A model generated the notes under the pieces. The model was not told the origin of the DNA. It searched no databases and saw only the letters and a list, made by a program, of their open reading frames with translations. A DNA stretch of 64,000 nt, from the NCBI RefSeq assembly GCF_040459645.1, contig NZ_JARVHQ010000001.1:4092001-4156000 (forward strand), in the 5' to 3' direction. Position 1 is the stretch's first letter; every line of letters starts with the position of its first letter. Position numbers and translations under genes: made by a program. Source of the stretch: Bacillus cereus group sp. RP43 (GTDB lineage Bacteria; Bacillota; Bacilli; Bacillales; Bacillaceae_G). This document shows, piece after piece, positions 1 through 8,511 of this stretch.

Positions 1-1
1 T

Positions 2-937
2 CGGACGGATCGTTTATTAGCCATATTAATTGAATTACAAAGAAAACAAACCGTTACAGCACAAAGCTTAGCTGAAAAATTCGAGACAAGTATACGCACT
101 ATTTATAGAGATATGGATGCACTTAGTGAAGCTGGCGTCCCGCTTTTCGCAATGCCTGGCCACGGTTATTCATTAATGGATGGTTATTTCTTACCACCCA
201 TTCAACTTACGCCTGAAGAGGCTGTTACTCTTTTATTAGGGGGTGATTATATTGAGAAAACTTTCAATTCTTCTTTTTCTGTACATGCGCGGTCAGCAAC
301 AGAGAAACTGGAGGTTATTCTCCCTACTGATCAACAAAAGAAAGTTGAGGGATTACGAGGAGCTTTCCGTTTCCTTTCTCCTATATGTTCAAACCAGCAA
401 GCCGAGCAAGAAAAACTAGAGAGCCAACTTTTCTTGTTACAAGAAGCTATTCAAAGAGAGCAATCTATCTCCTTTCACTATCGTAAACCAAGAGATATTA
501 CAAAAATAAAGCGGACCGTTCACCCTTACGGTTTAGTTAATATTTCAGGAATTTGGTACATCGTTGCTCATTGTCTACTTCGAAAACAAATACGTAATTT
601 TCGCTTAGACCGTATGGATACATTACAGCAAGAACAAGAATTTTTCACAAAACCGAAAGACTTTTCTTTACAAGACTATCAACCTAAAAGCAATCGCACT
701 GTTACAATTCATTTATTGTTCTCATCTCATATTGCACATAAAGTTATTGAATCACGATACTTTTTTATAGATTCATACGAGTATAAAGATAATGGGTTTC
801 ATGTATTTTTGAAATCAAGAAACATAGACGAAGTATTTCAATGGGTATTAAGCTTTGGGAGCCAAGTACAAGTACTAGAGCCAACAATTCTTTCTGAGAA
901 AATACGTGATGAAGCAAAAGAAATGTTAAAACTTTAA
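2..937 (+). CDS. YafY-type WYL-domain transcriptional regulator (5' end cut by window)
   Basis: The reading frame is open from base 2 through the stop at 935-937, so the gene starts before the window. The part before the first internal ATG (113) encodes a helix-turn-helix of the HTH_11 type (QTVTAQSLAEKFETSIRTIY, then RDMDALSEAGVP). The rest holds a WYL domain (residues around HPYGLVNISGIWYIVAHC and RNFRLDRMD) and a C-terminal WCX-like part. Proteins of this family bind DNA through the N-terminal HTH and are thought to sense ligands through WYL. The inverted repeat 15 bases after its stop, ahead of the DinB-like gene, is a likely target. The class is secure; the ligand is unknown. Confidence 0.88.
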   Translation, partial: RTDRLLAILIELQRKQTVTAQSLAEKFETSIRTIYRDMDALSEAGVPLFAMPGHGYSLMDGYFLPPIQLTPEEAVTLLLGGDYIEKTFNSSFSVHARSATEKLEVILPTDQQKKVEGLRGAFRFLSPICSNQQAEQEKLESQLFLLQEAIQREQSISFHYRKPRDITKIKRTVHPYGLVNISGIWYIVAHCLLRKQIRNFRLDRMDTLQQEQEFFTKPKDFSLQDYQPKSNRTVTIHLLFSSHIAHKVIESRYFFIDSYEYKDNGFHVFLKSRNIDEVFQWVLSFGSQVQVLEPTILSEKIRDEAKEMLKL

Positions 938-951
938 TTTTTTTATTTTAC

Positions 952-973
952 TACTGACATAATGTTGTCAGTA
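952..973. promoter_or_regulatory. Inverted repeat upstream of DinB-like gene, candidate regulator operator
   Basis: Arms TACTGACA and TGTCAGTA are separated by six bases. A TATAGT box (983-988) follows closely, and the repeat lies between the WYL regulator and the DinB-like gene it probably controls. I infer an operator; a terminator is unlikely because no T run follows. Confidence 0.45.
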
Positions 974-1029
974 ACCTTCCTTTATAGTAAGTATCAACAA
1001 ATATATTTTCATAAAAAGGAGCTAACAAT

Positions 1030-1554
1030 ATGAACAGTACTACCACTTTAGAGAAATTTGAAAGTTTAGCAACGTATTACATAGAGGAATTAGAACAGTA
1101 CTCTCTCCAACAATTTATAATGAAACCTTCTACAGAAGAATGGTCTCTTGGTCAAATGTATAATCATTTACTTTCGGCTACATATATGCAGTTAGATGCA
1201 ATCGCGAAATGTAAAACTGAAACACCATCTGTAGCTAACAAAAAAACGGATATAGGTGAAAAAGTATATGAAATGGGCGCTTTCCCTCCTATACAAATAA
1301 AAATACCTAATCACTCTGGATACACACCTGAAAATCCATCATGCAAAGAAGAGATACAGGAGCGTTTTCTAAAATTAATTACAGCTGTAAAAAACATAGA
1401 ACCAATGCTTGCTTCTATTCCAAATGATTGTAAAGTGGAGCATCCTGGACTTGGGTACTTAAATGCTGCAGAGTGGTTCCAGCTCATTTCTATGCATTTT
1501 TCACATCATCTTCGTCAGAAAGAAAGATTAGAACTTAAGGTTTGCTCAGTGTAA
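1030..1554 (+). CDS. DinB-like metalloenzyme-fold protein
   Basis: A 174-residue protein with the helical DinB/YfiT-like pattern: an N-terminal helix (EKFESLATYYIEELEQYS), an early WSLGQMYNHL segment and a late MHFSHHLRQKERL segment. Histidines at these sites bind a divalent metal in the family. Members include thiol-dependent transferases, but many have no assigned reaction. AAAAGGAGC lies seven bases before the ATG. It sits downstream of the WYL regulator, a common pairing, and probably answers to the inverted repeat at 952-973. The substrate cannot be deduced. Confidence 0.8.
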   Translation: MNSTTTLEKFESLATYYIEELEQYSLQQFIMKPSTEEWSLGQMYNHLLSATYMQLDAIAKCKTETPSVANKKTDIGEKVYEMGAFPPIQIKIPNHSGYTPENPSCKEEIQERFLKLITAVKNIEPMLASIPNDCKVEHPGLGYLNAAEWFQLISMHFSHHLRQKERLELKVCSV

Positions 1555-1569
1555 ACATTTCCACTAAAG

Positions 1570-1597
1570 AGAGACTGCCAATATTGGCAGTCTCTTC
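1570..1597 (+). terminator. Hairpin terminator after DinB-like gene
   Basis: AGAGACTGCCA pairs with TGGCAGTCTCT across a four-base loop, 15 bases after the DinB-like stop. The T run is poor, so termination may be modest. Confidence 0.6.
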
Positions 1598-1669
1598 ACT
1601 GACTATACGATTACTCATAAAATCCTGTCTCCACGCATGTTGCTTACTACTAACAGAACATCCCTCTTT

Positions 1670-2179
1670 TTATTCAATATAAAAACCCATCAACACGTCG
1701 TCTCCATATGATCCATCTTCATATTTAATTTGCTTTCTTTGTCTTCCTTCTTCTACAAATCCCATACGTTTATACACCTTAATCGCCCGATTATTAATAG
1801 AAACTACGCCTAAGCAAATTTTCTCTAAACCTTTCTGCTCTTTAGCCCAACTAATAAGAAATTCAATTAGTTTCGTACCAATGCCTTGATTACAATACGC
1901 CTCCCTAATCCCCATTCCCATTGTGCCTGCATGTCGTAACCGTTCTAGTTCATATCGATTGAAAAGTAAAAAACCAACTACCTTACTATCTACTTCATAA
2001 ACTATATAAAGATTACCTTTTTCATTGCTTTTCCGTATCTTTTCTCTTTCTAAATCAATATCATTTGGTAATTTATTTGGAGATACTATGAAAAACTTTG
2101 TAGTACTTCCCGATAATATAATTTCCTTTCTAATATTCATAATTGATTCCGCATCAACCTCTTTTGCTAATCGTATCAC
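1670..2179 (-). CDS. GNAT family N-acetyltransferase
   Basis: This 169-residue protein has the GNAT fold: N-terminal MIRLAKEVDAESIMNIRKE, central strands (NLYIVYEVDSKVVGFLLF), the acetyl-CoA loop around REAYCNQGIGTKLIEFLISW (Q/R-x-x-G-x-G/A-like) and the C-terminal NNRAIKVYKRMGFVEEGR. The pattern resembles RimI/RimJ-like or small-molecule acetyltransferases; the acceptor is unknown. It is convergent with the DinB-like gene and stands alone. Confidence 0.88.
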   Translation of the reverse strand: MIRLAKEVDAESIMNIRKEIILSGSTTKFFIVSPNKLPNDIDLEREKIRKSNEKGNLYIVYEVDSKVVGFLLFNRYELERLRHAGTMGMGIREAYCNQGIGTKLIEFLISWAKEQKGLEKICLGVVSINNRAIKVYKRMGFVEEGRQRKQIKYEDGSYGDDVLMGFYIE

Positions 2180-2246
2180 CGAATCACCTCTTACCTTTTT
2201 CTTAAAAGACTAATACTGAATCTATCAAACTAAGAACCTCTAAAAC

Positions 2247-2296
2247 TCTCAATATGCAACATTACATATTGAGAATCTTTTCACTTTTGATACAAT
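2247..2296 (+). promoter_or_regulatory. Promoter with overlapping inverted repeat for the PH-domain gene
   Basis: TTGAGA (2269-2274), a 16-base spacer and TACAAT (2291-2296) form a sigma-A type promoter. A perfect 10-base inverted repeat (TCTCAATATG at 2247-2256, CATATTGAGA at 2265-2274) overlaps the -35, which suggests a repressor site. Confidence 0.5.
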
Positions 2297-2328
2297 ATTC
2301 TTACATCTATATAAAAGGAATGCATAAA

Positions 2329-2670
2329 ATGAATCCAATTTTAACAGCTGCAAAACAACTACTATATAAAGGTGAAGTTATTGTCTCTATTTTAAAATGT
2401 TCACTTACTGACTATATGAATACGCATAAAGTCCCGTATCCAGGTATGTTATTTGCTACTAACAGAAGACTTCTCTTTTTGGGCCAACATAAAAATACAT
2501 TAATTGCCGAATTTGAGTATGAAAAAATTGTATCTATAGAAACGAAGAGAAAAATCTTTGACAAAAAAATAATATTTTATTATGAAGATGAATATATAAC
2601 GGTGGGATACATTACAAGTTCAAATATTGCAGAGTTCATAGACTTACTACAAAGAAAAATGCAAGACTAG
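2329..2670 (+). CDS. Small bacterial PH-domain protein (YokE/bPH-like)
   Basis: I place the start at ATG 2329 (MNPILTAAKQL) because AAAGGA lies eight bases upstream; an ATG nine bases earlier abuts that sequence. The 113-residue product has a beta-rich PH-like pattern (GEVIVSILKCSL, PGMLFATNRRLLFLG, EFEYEKIVSIETKRK) and a C-terminal helix. Bacterial PH domains of this sort are usually cytosolic and of unknown function. The stop codon abuts a bcr1-like repeat. Confidence 0.65.
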   Translation: MNPILTAAKQLLYKGEVIVSILKCSLTDYMNTHKVPYPGMLFATNRRLLFLGQHKNTLIAEFEYEKIVSIETKRKIFDKKIIFYYEDEYITVGYITSSNIAEFIDLLQRKMQD

Positions 2671-2780
2671 CGCGGGCTACTAATCGGGCATTTACGGGCA
2701 ATTGATCTCCCACCTAATTTCTTTGCTCCAGCCAAATTTTGAGGTGGGAGTCTTACTGCCCGGCAAATAGCGGGATAAAG
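2671..2780. repeat. bcr1-like repeat, truncated copy
   Basis: This stretch matches the reverse complement of the element at 3886-4042 over about 105 bases, including AATCGGGC, the GGGCA-TTGATC segment, CACCTAA-TTCTTTGCT, AATTTTGAGGTG and TCTTACTGCCC, ending in GGGATAAAG. The hairpin arm present in the other copy is missing here, so the copy is incomplete. Confidence 0.7.
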
Positions 2781-2812
2781 GGTGGTTTGTCCATATCCAG
2801 ACCACCTTTTTC
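2781..2812 (+). terminator. Hairpin terminator
   Basis: GGTGGTTTG pairs with CAGACCACC (one G-T pair) across an eight-base loop, followed by TTTTT. It would end transcripts of the PH-domain gene after they read through the bcr1-like copy. Confidence 0.6.
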
Positions 2813-2845
2813 ATACAAGCTTATAATTATACTTCCCACCTATCC

Positions 2846-3523
2846 TTACGGTTTAGATATTTCCTGCATAAATCCAGCCATGCTCGCTAATAAACTAGTG
2901 AAAACGAAAAGTACAATAATAAGAGGAATAAGCTTATCTTTATTTAAATTCGTAATCGTTTTTAAACCTATTCCTAATAAAACGTAATACCACATGTTAA
3001 ATATATCTATTCTTTGAGCGATTGTATGCAAGATCATATTATCTGTCGCTATTGCACCTAAACCTGTATAAGATATCTCATATCCACTTAGAGAAAATGC
3101 AATTAATCCGTTTAAAATCATCCCTATCCTTAATACAAACGAAGCATAAATAATTACCGGGAATGTTTCTTTATAGTTAATATCAACTCCAAAGAAAATC
3201 ATAATATTCTTATAGAATATAGGTGCAAAAAGTATAGCTACGATTCCGCCGACTGCTGAAATTCCAAATGTGGTAAAGAAAGTTATGTATTTTGGAACAG
3301 TAAATCCCGTTTTATCATGAAACATACTGAGTGCAGGATTATTTAAAGAATTCCAAGACATTAAGGCACTTGAAATTATAATAAGCACAATTAAAAGAGC
3401 TAGTGGGAATAATATATTTCTTTGATTCTTCATCCTTTTGAATTGTAGTGTTGGCGAAGTAAATATCCCCAAAATCGATGGTTTTTCCGAAAGTTCTTCA
3501 TGCATAAGACTACTAGCTTGCAA
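2846..3523 (-). CDS. Yip1 family membrane protein
   Basis: A 225-residue protein with about five membrane segments (LFPLALLIVLIIISSALMSW; ITFFTTFGISAVGGIVAILF; a segment near VIIYASFVLRIGMILNG; IFNMWYYVLLGIGLK; LIPLIIVLFVFTSLLASM) after a short cytosolic head containing IFTSPTLQFKRMKNQ, as in Yip1-domain proteins. The chosen start is a TTG preceded by GAAAGGGG at seven bases. It lies 24 bases downstream of the DUF2087 gene and probably shares its transcript. Function in bacteria is not established. Confidence 0.75.
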   Translation of the reverse strand: MQASSLMHEELSEKPSILGIFTSPTLQFKRMKNQRNILFPLALLIVLIIISSALMSWNSLNNPALSMFHDKTGFTVPKYITFFTTFGISAVGGIVAILFAPIFYKNIMIFFGVDINYKETFPVIIYASFVLRIGMILNGLIAFSLSGYEISYTGLGAIATDNMILHTIAQRIDIFNMWYYVLLGIGLKTITNLNKDKLIPLIIVLFVFTSLLASMAGFMQEISKP

Positions 3524-3547
3524 AAAAATTCCCCTTTCTCATTACAT

Positions 3548-3865
3548 TTATAACTCTTCCCATTTCCTCCATACTTCTCTCTCATTTACACGATACACAT
3601 TATCCTCTCGATCCATAAACCCATGCACGATAAATTCTCGTCTAATCGTACAAAAATCATCATGATATTGTTTTATGAACGTATTAATTTCTTTTTCCGT
3701 ATACTGATTTTCAGCGTTTAATTTGCTAATCAAATGTTCTAATAACACTAACTTTTTCTTCTTTTGACCTGGAATCGATTTTAAACGATTCTCTTTATCA
3801 AAAAAGTTACGAATGGTTGTATCACGAAATTTCATTTCACTTTCGGTCATTTTGTTGTCCTCCAT
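3548..3865 (-). CDS. DUF2087 domain protein
   Basis: The 105-residue product carries the DUF2087 pattern: RLKSIPGQKKKKLVLLEHLI, YTEKEINTFIKQYHDDFCTI, RREFIVHGFMDREDNVYRV. The domain resembles a winged helix and is often joined to ArsR-like regulators, so a DNA-binding role is plausible. It is first in a two-gene operon with the Yip1-like gene. The two genes together are bracketed by bcr1-like repeats in opposite orientation. Confidence 0.78.
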   Translation of the reverse strand: MEDNKMTESEMKFRDTTIRNFFDKENRLKSIPGQKKKKLVLLEHLISKLNAENQYTEKEINTFIKQYHDDFCTIRREFIVHGFMDREDNVYRVNEREVWRKWEEL

Positions 3866-3885
3866 CAGTCTTTATGTAATAAAAC

Positions 3886-4042
3886 TTTATCCCGCATTAA
3901 TGGGCAGTAAGACCCTCACCTCAAAATTCAACGGAAGCAAAGAAGTTAGGTGCGGGATCAACTGCCCATAAAAGCCCGATTGGTTCAACTAATAATCAGT
4001 GGGGGATGAACAAAACCCCCACTGATTAAAGTTTCACTTTAT
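3886..4042. repeat. bcr1-like repeat with TTTAT target duplication
   Basis: The element runs between two TTTAT pentamers (3886-3890 and 4038-4042), which I take as the target-site duplication. It contains a strong internal hairpin (ATCAGTGGGGG near 3992-4002 pairing with CCCCCACTGAT near 4014-4024). bcr1 is known as a roughly 155-base B. cereus-group repeat with this duplication, and the length here fits. The right TTTAT supplies the stop codon of the neighbouring minus-strand gene. Confidence 0.82.
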
Positions 4043-4254
4043 TGTTTGTCCTGATCATTTTTCTTCATTCTTTCACTTACAACATCCATAAAGTAATACC
4101 CACTAATTAGCACATAGTAGACTAAAAGTATTCCCAGTGTATCTTTCATACTTGTATATTCTTCTTTATGAAACAAGATAGGTGAAAGGGTGAAAACAAG
4201 AAAGAAGATTAACGGATATAAGATAAAATAATAGGTTAGATTTCCTTTCATCAT
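4039..4254 (-). CDS. Small two-span membrane protein
   Basis: The 71-residue product has two predicted membrane helices (YYFILYPLIFFLVFTLSPIL and LGILLVYYVLISGYYFMDVV) and a charged C-terminus. AGGGGAG precedes the ATG-ATG start. The TAA stop lies within the TTTAT duplication of the bcr1-like element, so the natural C-terminus may have been altered by that insertion. I do not recognise a family. Confidence 0.55.
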   Translation of the reverse strand: MMKGNLTYYFILYPLIFFLVFTLSPILFHKEEYTSMKDTLGILLVYYVLISGYYFMDVVSERMKKNDQDKQ

Positions 4255-4359
4255 ATCAACTCCCCTATTCTAGTTTTCTCTGTAAATTGTTGTTATTCCT
4301 TTTCTTTCGTTTAGACTACACATACGATATGGTAAAGTTAAGGAGAAGGAGGGCTACAA

Positions 4360-4791
4360 ATGACATTCCACTCTAAAATTGATAAATTTTTCTTATTTAT
4401 TATCTTTTTTGCTATTTTCACCATAGGTGCTTCAACACTGCTTCCTCTCTTCTTTGATGATGAAGCTACTACTACAGACTTATACATTCTACTATCTATT
4501 TTCTTTGTATCTTCTGGCTTCCTATTATGGAGTTCTTTTTCTATTACATATACATTCTATGAAAACCACTTATTTGTTAAAGGTGGTCCATTTCGAAGTA
4601 AGATTCCGTACGTTCATATAACGAAAATCTCAAAAACAGATAACATTTTAATCGGATATCGTATTCTCTCTTCGAAAGATTGCTATGAAATCTTTTATAC
4701 ATCAGGAGCTTGGGGAAGTGTAAAAATCTCACCAAAAGATCCTGAAAAATTCATATCCGAACTACAAAAAAAATGCCCTGCACTAAAATAA
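4360..4791 (+). CDS. Membrane-anchored bacterial PH-domain protein
   Basis: Residues 9-28 and 40-60 form two membrane helices; the remaining C-terminal half (ENHLFVKGGPFRSKIPYVHI onward, with SPKDPEKFISELQKK at the end) looks like the bPH domain of YyaB-like proteins. AAGGAGAAGGAGG precedes the ATG. It stands alone and converges on yhgE. Function unknown. Confidence 0.65.
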   Translation: MTFHSKIDKFFLFIIFFAIFTIGASTLLPLFFDDEATTTDLYILLSIFFVSSGFLLWSSFSITYTFYENHLFVKGGPFRSKIPYVHITKISKTDNILIGYRILSSKDCYEIFYTSGAWGSVKISPKDPEKFISELQKKCPALK

Positions 4792-4792
4792 A

Positions 4793-4815
4793 AAAAGCAC
4801 CAAAAAGGTGCTTTT
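4793..4815. terminator. Bidirectional terminator
   Basis: AAAAGCACC and GGTGCTTTT pair across five A residues, between convergent genes, with A and T runs on both sides. Confidence 0.85.
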
Positions 4816-4817
4816 CT

Positions 4818-7295
4818 CTACGCTTCAACCGATTGATTTTCAACAACATTTCTAAATTGTCGTTTATGCATCCAAGTTAATGAAGCGATTGTTCCAAGTG
4901 ATAATACGACGATAAAGATCATGAGTATTCCTATGTTTTGCCACATGAAGTTAAAGTCTCCGCTTGATACGACTGCTTTCAATCCTGATACAGAGTATGT
5001 CATCGGTAGCCAAGCATGAAATGGTTGTAAAAACTTCGGAATCAATTCTAGCGGGAATGTTCCAGCACTTGTTGTAAGCTGAATAATTAATGTGATGATG
5101 GCAATGAAACGCCCTGCATCACCGAATGCTGTTACTAAGCATTGAATTAATGAAATAAACGCTAAACTCGTAACAATGCTAAAGAGTATGAAGTATGGAA
5201 TACTTTGTACTTCTACACCTAATCCGAATAGTAATATGACATCTGCTACTATTGCTTGAATGATACCGACTGATAATAAAACGCCAAACTTACTAATAAA
5301 CCAGCTGAATCCTGATTTCGGAACGCCGACTGTATCGCGTAATGGGTATACGATAGATAATAGTAATGCCCCAACGAATAAACCGAGTGATAAGAAATAC
5401 GGTGTGAATCCTGTTCCGTAGTTTGGAACTTCCGCTAGTTTCTCTGTCTTCACTTTTACAGGGCTTGCAAACATATCATACGTTTTATCTGTTCCTTTTA
5501 CTTCACCTGTTTTTTCTGCACCTTCACCAAGTTTCTCAGCCAGTGTACCTGAACCATCGTTTACTTTCACGAGTCCATCTGTCACTTTTCCTGATCCATC
5601 TGCTAGTTTATTTACTCCGTCGATTAGCTGGGTTGAGCCAGTTGACATTTTATTTAGACCACCATTTAAAGTGCCTATGCCTGTTGTTACTTGGCTTGAA
5701 CCGTCTGCTAATTGTGTTATTCCGCCTGTCATTTGGCTTGCTCCTACAGATAATGTACCTAAACCGCCTGTTACTTGGCTTGAGCCATCTGCTAATTGGG
5801 TTACTCCATCAATTAATTGACCTGATCCGTTATTTAATTTATCTACACCTACTTTAGCATTACTTAATCCTTCACCAAATCCATGAAATTTACTTACAAA
5901 TTCGTTTTGCGCATTCATTAATTTCTCAATACCATCCGTTAAAGTTTTGACCCCTTCTGAATTCGGTAGTTTGTTTTGCATTTCACTTGTCGTTTGATTT
6001 ATTTCACCTTTTAATTGTTTTACTTCTTCATTTAATTTATTTGTTCCACCTGCTACTCCAATGGCTTTCTGCTGAACTGTCGCTGTACTTTTTGCCGCAT
6101 TTGTTATATATGGTTGTAACTGCTCTTGATATTCTTTCGGTAAACTTTCAATTTGCTTTTGCAAATTCGCTACATCTTGTGCTGCCGTTTTTGCATCCCC
6201 TGCTGTTGATTGAGTAAATTCATTTAACTGATTTACATTTTCCCCAGCTCCATCTATTTTCTGATTTACCGTATTTAATATAGAAGGAACTTTCGACTGC
6301 ATTCCCTCTAAACCTGCAACAGAATTTTTCACTGTACTATTTAACTCTTGCAAACCCTTTTCAATTTTTTGAGAACCTTCTTCTAATTGACTTTGTCCTC
6401 CAACAAGTTTTTCCATACCAGTTGATAATTCACTCGTTCCTGCTTTTAATTCACCTGTTTTACTTACTAATGTATTTAAACCTGCTGTTACTTTCTGAGA
6501 TCCATCTTGTAATTTTCCTATACCAGTCTGTATTTCACCTGTTTTGCTATTTAATGTATTTAAACCTGCTGTTACTTTTCCGGACCCATCTTGTAATTTA
6601 TTAGATCCATCTGCTAATTTCTGAACTCCATCTTTCATCTCTCCAGACTTCCCTTGAAGTGTATGAAGACCATCCGTCACTTTACTTGAACCATCATGCA
6701 GCTCACTTGATCCGTCATGTAGTTTATTTGCCCCTTCCGCCCCATCTGCTAATCCTTTTGAGACGTCTTTAATGGAATCAAACATTTTCTCTGCATATGT
6801 TTTCGTTAACGTGCTTGATACTTCACTTTTAATTTTTTCAATTGCTGTTCCGCCAATTTGTGAAGATAAGAAGTTTAAACTTTCATTTGGAATATATTCT
6901 AAGTTTAATGGTTTCGGATCGTCTTGTAATAACGTTGTAGCGTTACTGGAGAAGTCATCTGGAATACGTACTAACATGTAATACTTTCTGCCTTCCATTC
7001 CCTCTTTCGCTTCTTTTTCACTTACAAATTCCCATTTAAAACTTTTATTATCTTTTAAGTTATCAACGAGCCCTTTCCCGACCTCAATTGGTTTCCCATC
7101 AAGTTCTGCACCTTTATCTAAATTAACTACCGCAACTGGCAAGTCATCTAGCTGTTCATACGGATCCCAAAAGGCCCATAAAAACATACCCGCATATAAA
7201 ATCGGTACAAATAAAACCGCAATGATTGGGATTAATATTTTTTTACTTTTTATAATCTCTGCAAATTCTTTACTAAGCAACTTATGCCATTTCAT
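4818..7295 (-). CDS. yhgE: YhgE/Pip family membrane protein
   Basis: An 825-residue protein. One N-terminal membrane helix (ILIPIIAVLFVPILYAGMFL) is followed by the conserved DDLPVAVVNLDKGA segment. Next comes a very long extracellular region rich in DG-S-x-x-L/V-T-x-G-L repeats and coiled coil (about residues 180-620), and then an ABC-2-like block of about five membrane helices. This is the YhgE/Pip architecture (B. subtilis YhgE; phage infection protein of Lactococcus). The exact transport or surface role is unsettled. It lies downstream of its TetR gene yhgD, with two copies of the putative YhgD operator in the gap before its start. Confidence 0.9.
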   Translation of the reverse strand: MKWHKLLSKEFAEIIKSKKILIPIIAVLFVPILYAGMFLWAFWDPYEQLDDLPVAVVNLDKGAELDGKPIEVGKGLVDNLKDNKSFKWEFVSEKEAKEGMEGRKYYMLVRIPDDFSSNATTLLQDDPKPLNLEYIPNESLNFLSSQIGGTAIEKIKSEVSSTLTKTYAEKMFDSIKDVSKGLADGAEGANKLHDGSSELHDGSSKVTDGLHTLQGKSGEMKDGVQKLADGSNKLQDGSGKVTAGLNTLNSKTGEIQTGIGKLQDGSQKVTAGLNTLVSKTGELKAGTSELSTGMEKLVGGQSQLEEGSQKIEKGLQELNSTVKNSVAGLEGMQSKVPSILNTVNQKIDGAGENVNQLNEFTQSTAGDAKTAAQDVANLQKQIESLPKEYQEQLQPYITNAAKSTATVQQKAIGVAGGTNKLNEEVKQLKGEINQTTSEMQNKLPNSEGVKTLTDGIEKLMNAQNEFVSKFHGFGEGLSNAKVGVDKLNNGSGQLIDGVTQLADGSSQVTGGLGTLSVGASQMTGGITQLADGSSQVTTGIGTLNGGLNKMSTGSTQLIDGVNKLADGSGKVTDGLVKVNDGSGTLAEKLGEGAEKTGEVKGTDKTYDMFASPVKVKTEKLAEVPNYGTGFTPYFLSLGLFVGALLLSIVYPLRDTVGVPKSGFSWFISKFGVLLSVGIIQAIVADVILLFGLGVEVQSIPYFILFSIVTSLAFISLIQCLVTAFGDAGRFIAIITLIIQLTTSAGTFPLELIPKFLQPFHAWLPMTYSVSGLKAVVSSGDFNFMWQNIGILMIFIVVLSLGTIASLTWMHKRQFRNVVENQSVEA

Positions 7296-7317
7296 AATTT
7301 ATCCCCCTTTTTAAAAA

Positions 7318-7340
7318 TGACCAAAATGTCTATTTAGTCA
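7318..7340. promoter_or_regulatory. Putative YhgD operator, copy 1
   Basis: This 23-base site has the form TGACCA-N11-TAGTCA, an imperfect palindrome, 22 bases upstream of the yhgE start. The same form recurs at 7456-7478 and 8095-8117 and not elsewhere near here. Confidence 0.7.
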
Positions 7341-7455
7341 TTTTTACCCAAATAAAAAGGCTATATCTGTTCATACATATGCCTTATCCCCAAATTTATA
7401 CTATGCACATTTTCATCTACTTGATTATACTATTTAACCACCCCTCTCATACATT

Positions 7456-7478
7456 TGACCATTTTGTTCAATTAGTCA
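7456..7478. promoter_or_regulatory. Putative YhgD operator, copy 2
   Basis: A second TGACCA-N11-TAGTCA site, just after the yhgD stop and in the yhgE upstream region. A TATAAT-like box on the minus strand lies between copies 1 and 2. Confidence 0.68.
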
Positions 7479-7504
7479 TTTTTTATAATAATAAAAGGAT
7501 TATC

Positions 7505-8077
7505 TTAATTTGACAATCCTTTTAGTAAATAAAGTTCGAATAATTCCGATATTTTCTCTTTTTCTAACGGTTCATGATTTTTTTCCCAATCAAAAATAAG
7601 CGATACGTATAGGCGAAGCATAATAAACGCTGTAATTTCTGGATCACATTTGCTAATTTCACCTTTTTCAATTGCAATCTCTAAATAAGATTGAATGACA
7701 GAAACGATTTCCACATCTACTTGTTGCATCACTTCTTGTACTTCTTTCGTTCCCATATCGCGCTCTTCTTGAATTAATTTAATCATGAGCTGATGTTCTT
7801 TTCTAAATTCTAAGATGCTATATAATGCTCTATGTACATTTTCAAAAAATGAAATATCTGAACGAATTGCGTCTTTTGCGACTTGCTTCATTTCTGTAAT
7901 TAAATTAGAAATAATTTCGCCAAATAGTTCTTCTTTATTTTTGAAAAAAGTATAAATTGTTCCTTTTCCTACATTCGCTAACTTCGCAACTTGATCCATC
8001 GTCGTCGCCTTATAACCGAACGCTGAAAAAGACTTTGTTGCAGCTTCAATAATAGAACGTTTTCGATCTATTGCCAC
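7505..8077 (-). CDS. yhgD: TetR/AcrR family regulator YhgD
   Basis: I start at GTG 8077 (MAIDRKRSIIEAATKSF) because GGAGG lies seven bases upstream; an in-frame TTG further up has no such site. The 190-residue protein has a typical TetR HTH (FGYKATTMDQVAKLANVGKG, then TIYTFFKNKEELF) and a helical ligand-binding half. It is upstream of yhgE on the same strand, as in B. subtilis. A TGACCA-N11-TAGTCA site directly upstream of its ribosome binding site suggests autorepression. The ligand is unknown. Confidence 0.88.
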   Translation of the reverse strand: MAIDRKRSIIEAATKSFSAFGYKATTMDQVAKLANVGKGTIYTFFKNKEELFGEIISNLITEMKQVAKDAIRSDISFFENVHRALYSILEFRKEHQLMIKLIQEERDMGTKEVQEVMQQVDVEIVSVIQSYLEIAIEKGEISKCDPEITAFIMLRLYVSLIFDWEKNHEPLEKEKISELFELYLLKGLSN

Positions 8078-8094
8078 ATCGTCACCTCCAAAAA

Positions 8095-8117
8095 TGACCA
8101 ATTGGATAATATAGTCA
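8095..8117. promoter_or_regulatory. Putative YhgD operator, copy 3
   Basis: TGACCA-N11-TAGTCA directly upstream of the yhgD ribosome binding site, placed for autoregulation. Confidence 0.68.
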
Positions 8118-8511
8118 ATCGGTACATATTTGATATTACCACACGCTTACATTCTATACAAGTTCTCTTTTTTAGTTATTCCCAGTTTAAAAAAATTCCA
8201 GTCAATCTATATAATACTGTCATAGTGTATCAGAAAAAAAGGGGAAAGGAAAAGATGTTCTTCACATATAATTTTTATGAACACCTTTTTCTTATTTCAG
8301 CGTAGAAAGCGTAATTTTGTCTAAACTTGAATTCCATATGTCCTCTCTTTTCCTTTCACTCTGAAAATCTTCTTCCACAGTTAAACCTTACCTAACAACA
8401 ACGAAATCCCTCTTTTTCTAATAAACAAATAAAAAAACAAGAAAATCCTTACATTTAATAGTAATATAGAAAGTAGACAGATTTATAAAAATAGTGGAGG
8501 CTTTTTCAGTC
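8118..8511. other. Intergenic region without a supported gene
   Basis: AT-rich sequence between the divergent yhgD and the permease gene. A 16-codon ORF at 8255-8305 follows a purine-rich stretch but nothing else supports it. Promoters for both neighbours must lie here. Confidence 0.4.

Noticed and set aside
3438..3665. 75-codon plus-strand frame
   Set aside because: It overlaps both Yip1 and DUF2087 genes on the other strand and has no family pattern.
5423..6981. Plus-strand frames inside yhgE
   Set aside because: Leu/His-rich mirror frames of the repetitive yhgE coding sequence.
8102..8305. 67-codon plus-strand frame
   Set aside because: It begins in the yhgD operator, lacks a ribosome binding site and has no protein-like pattern.
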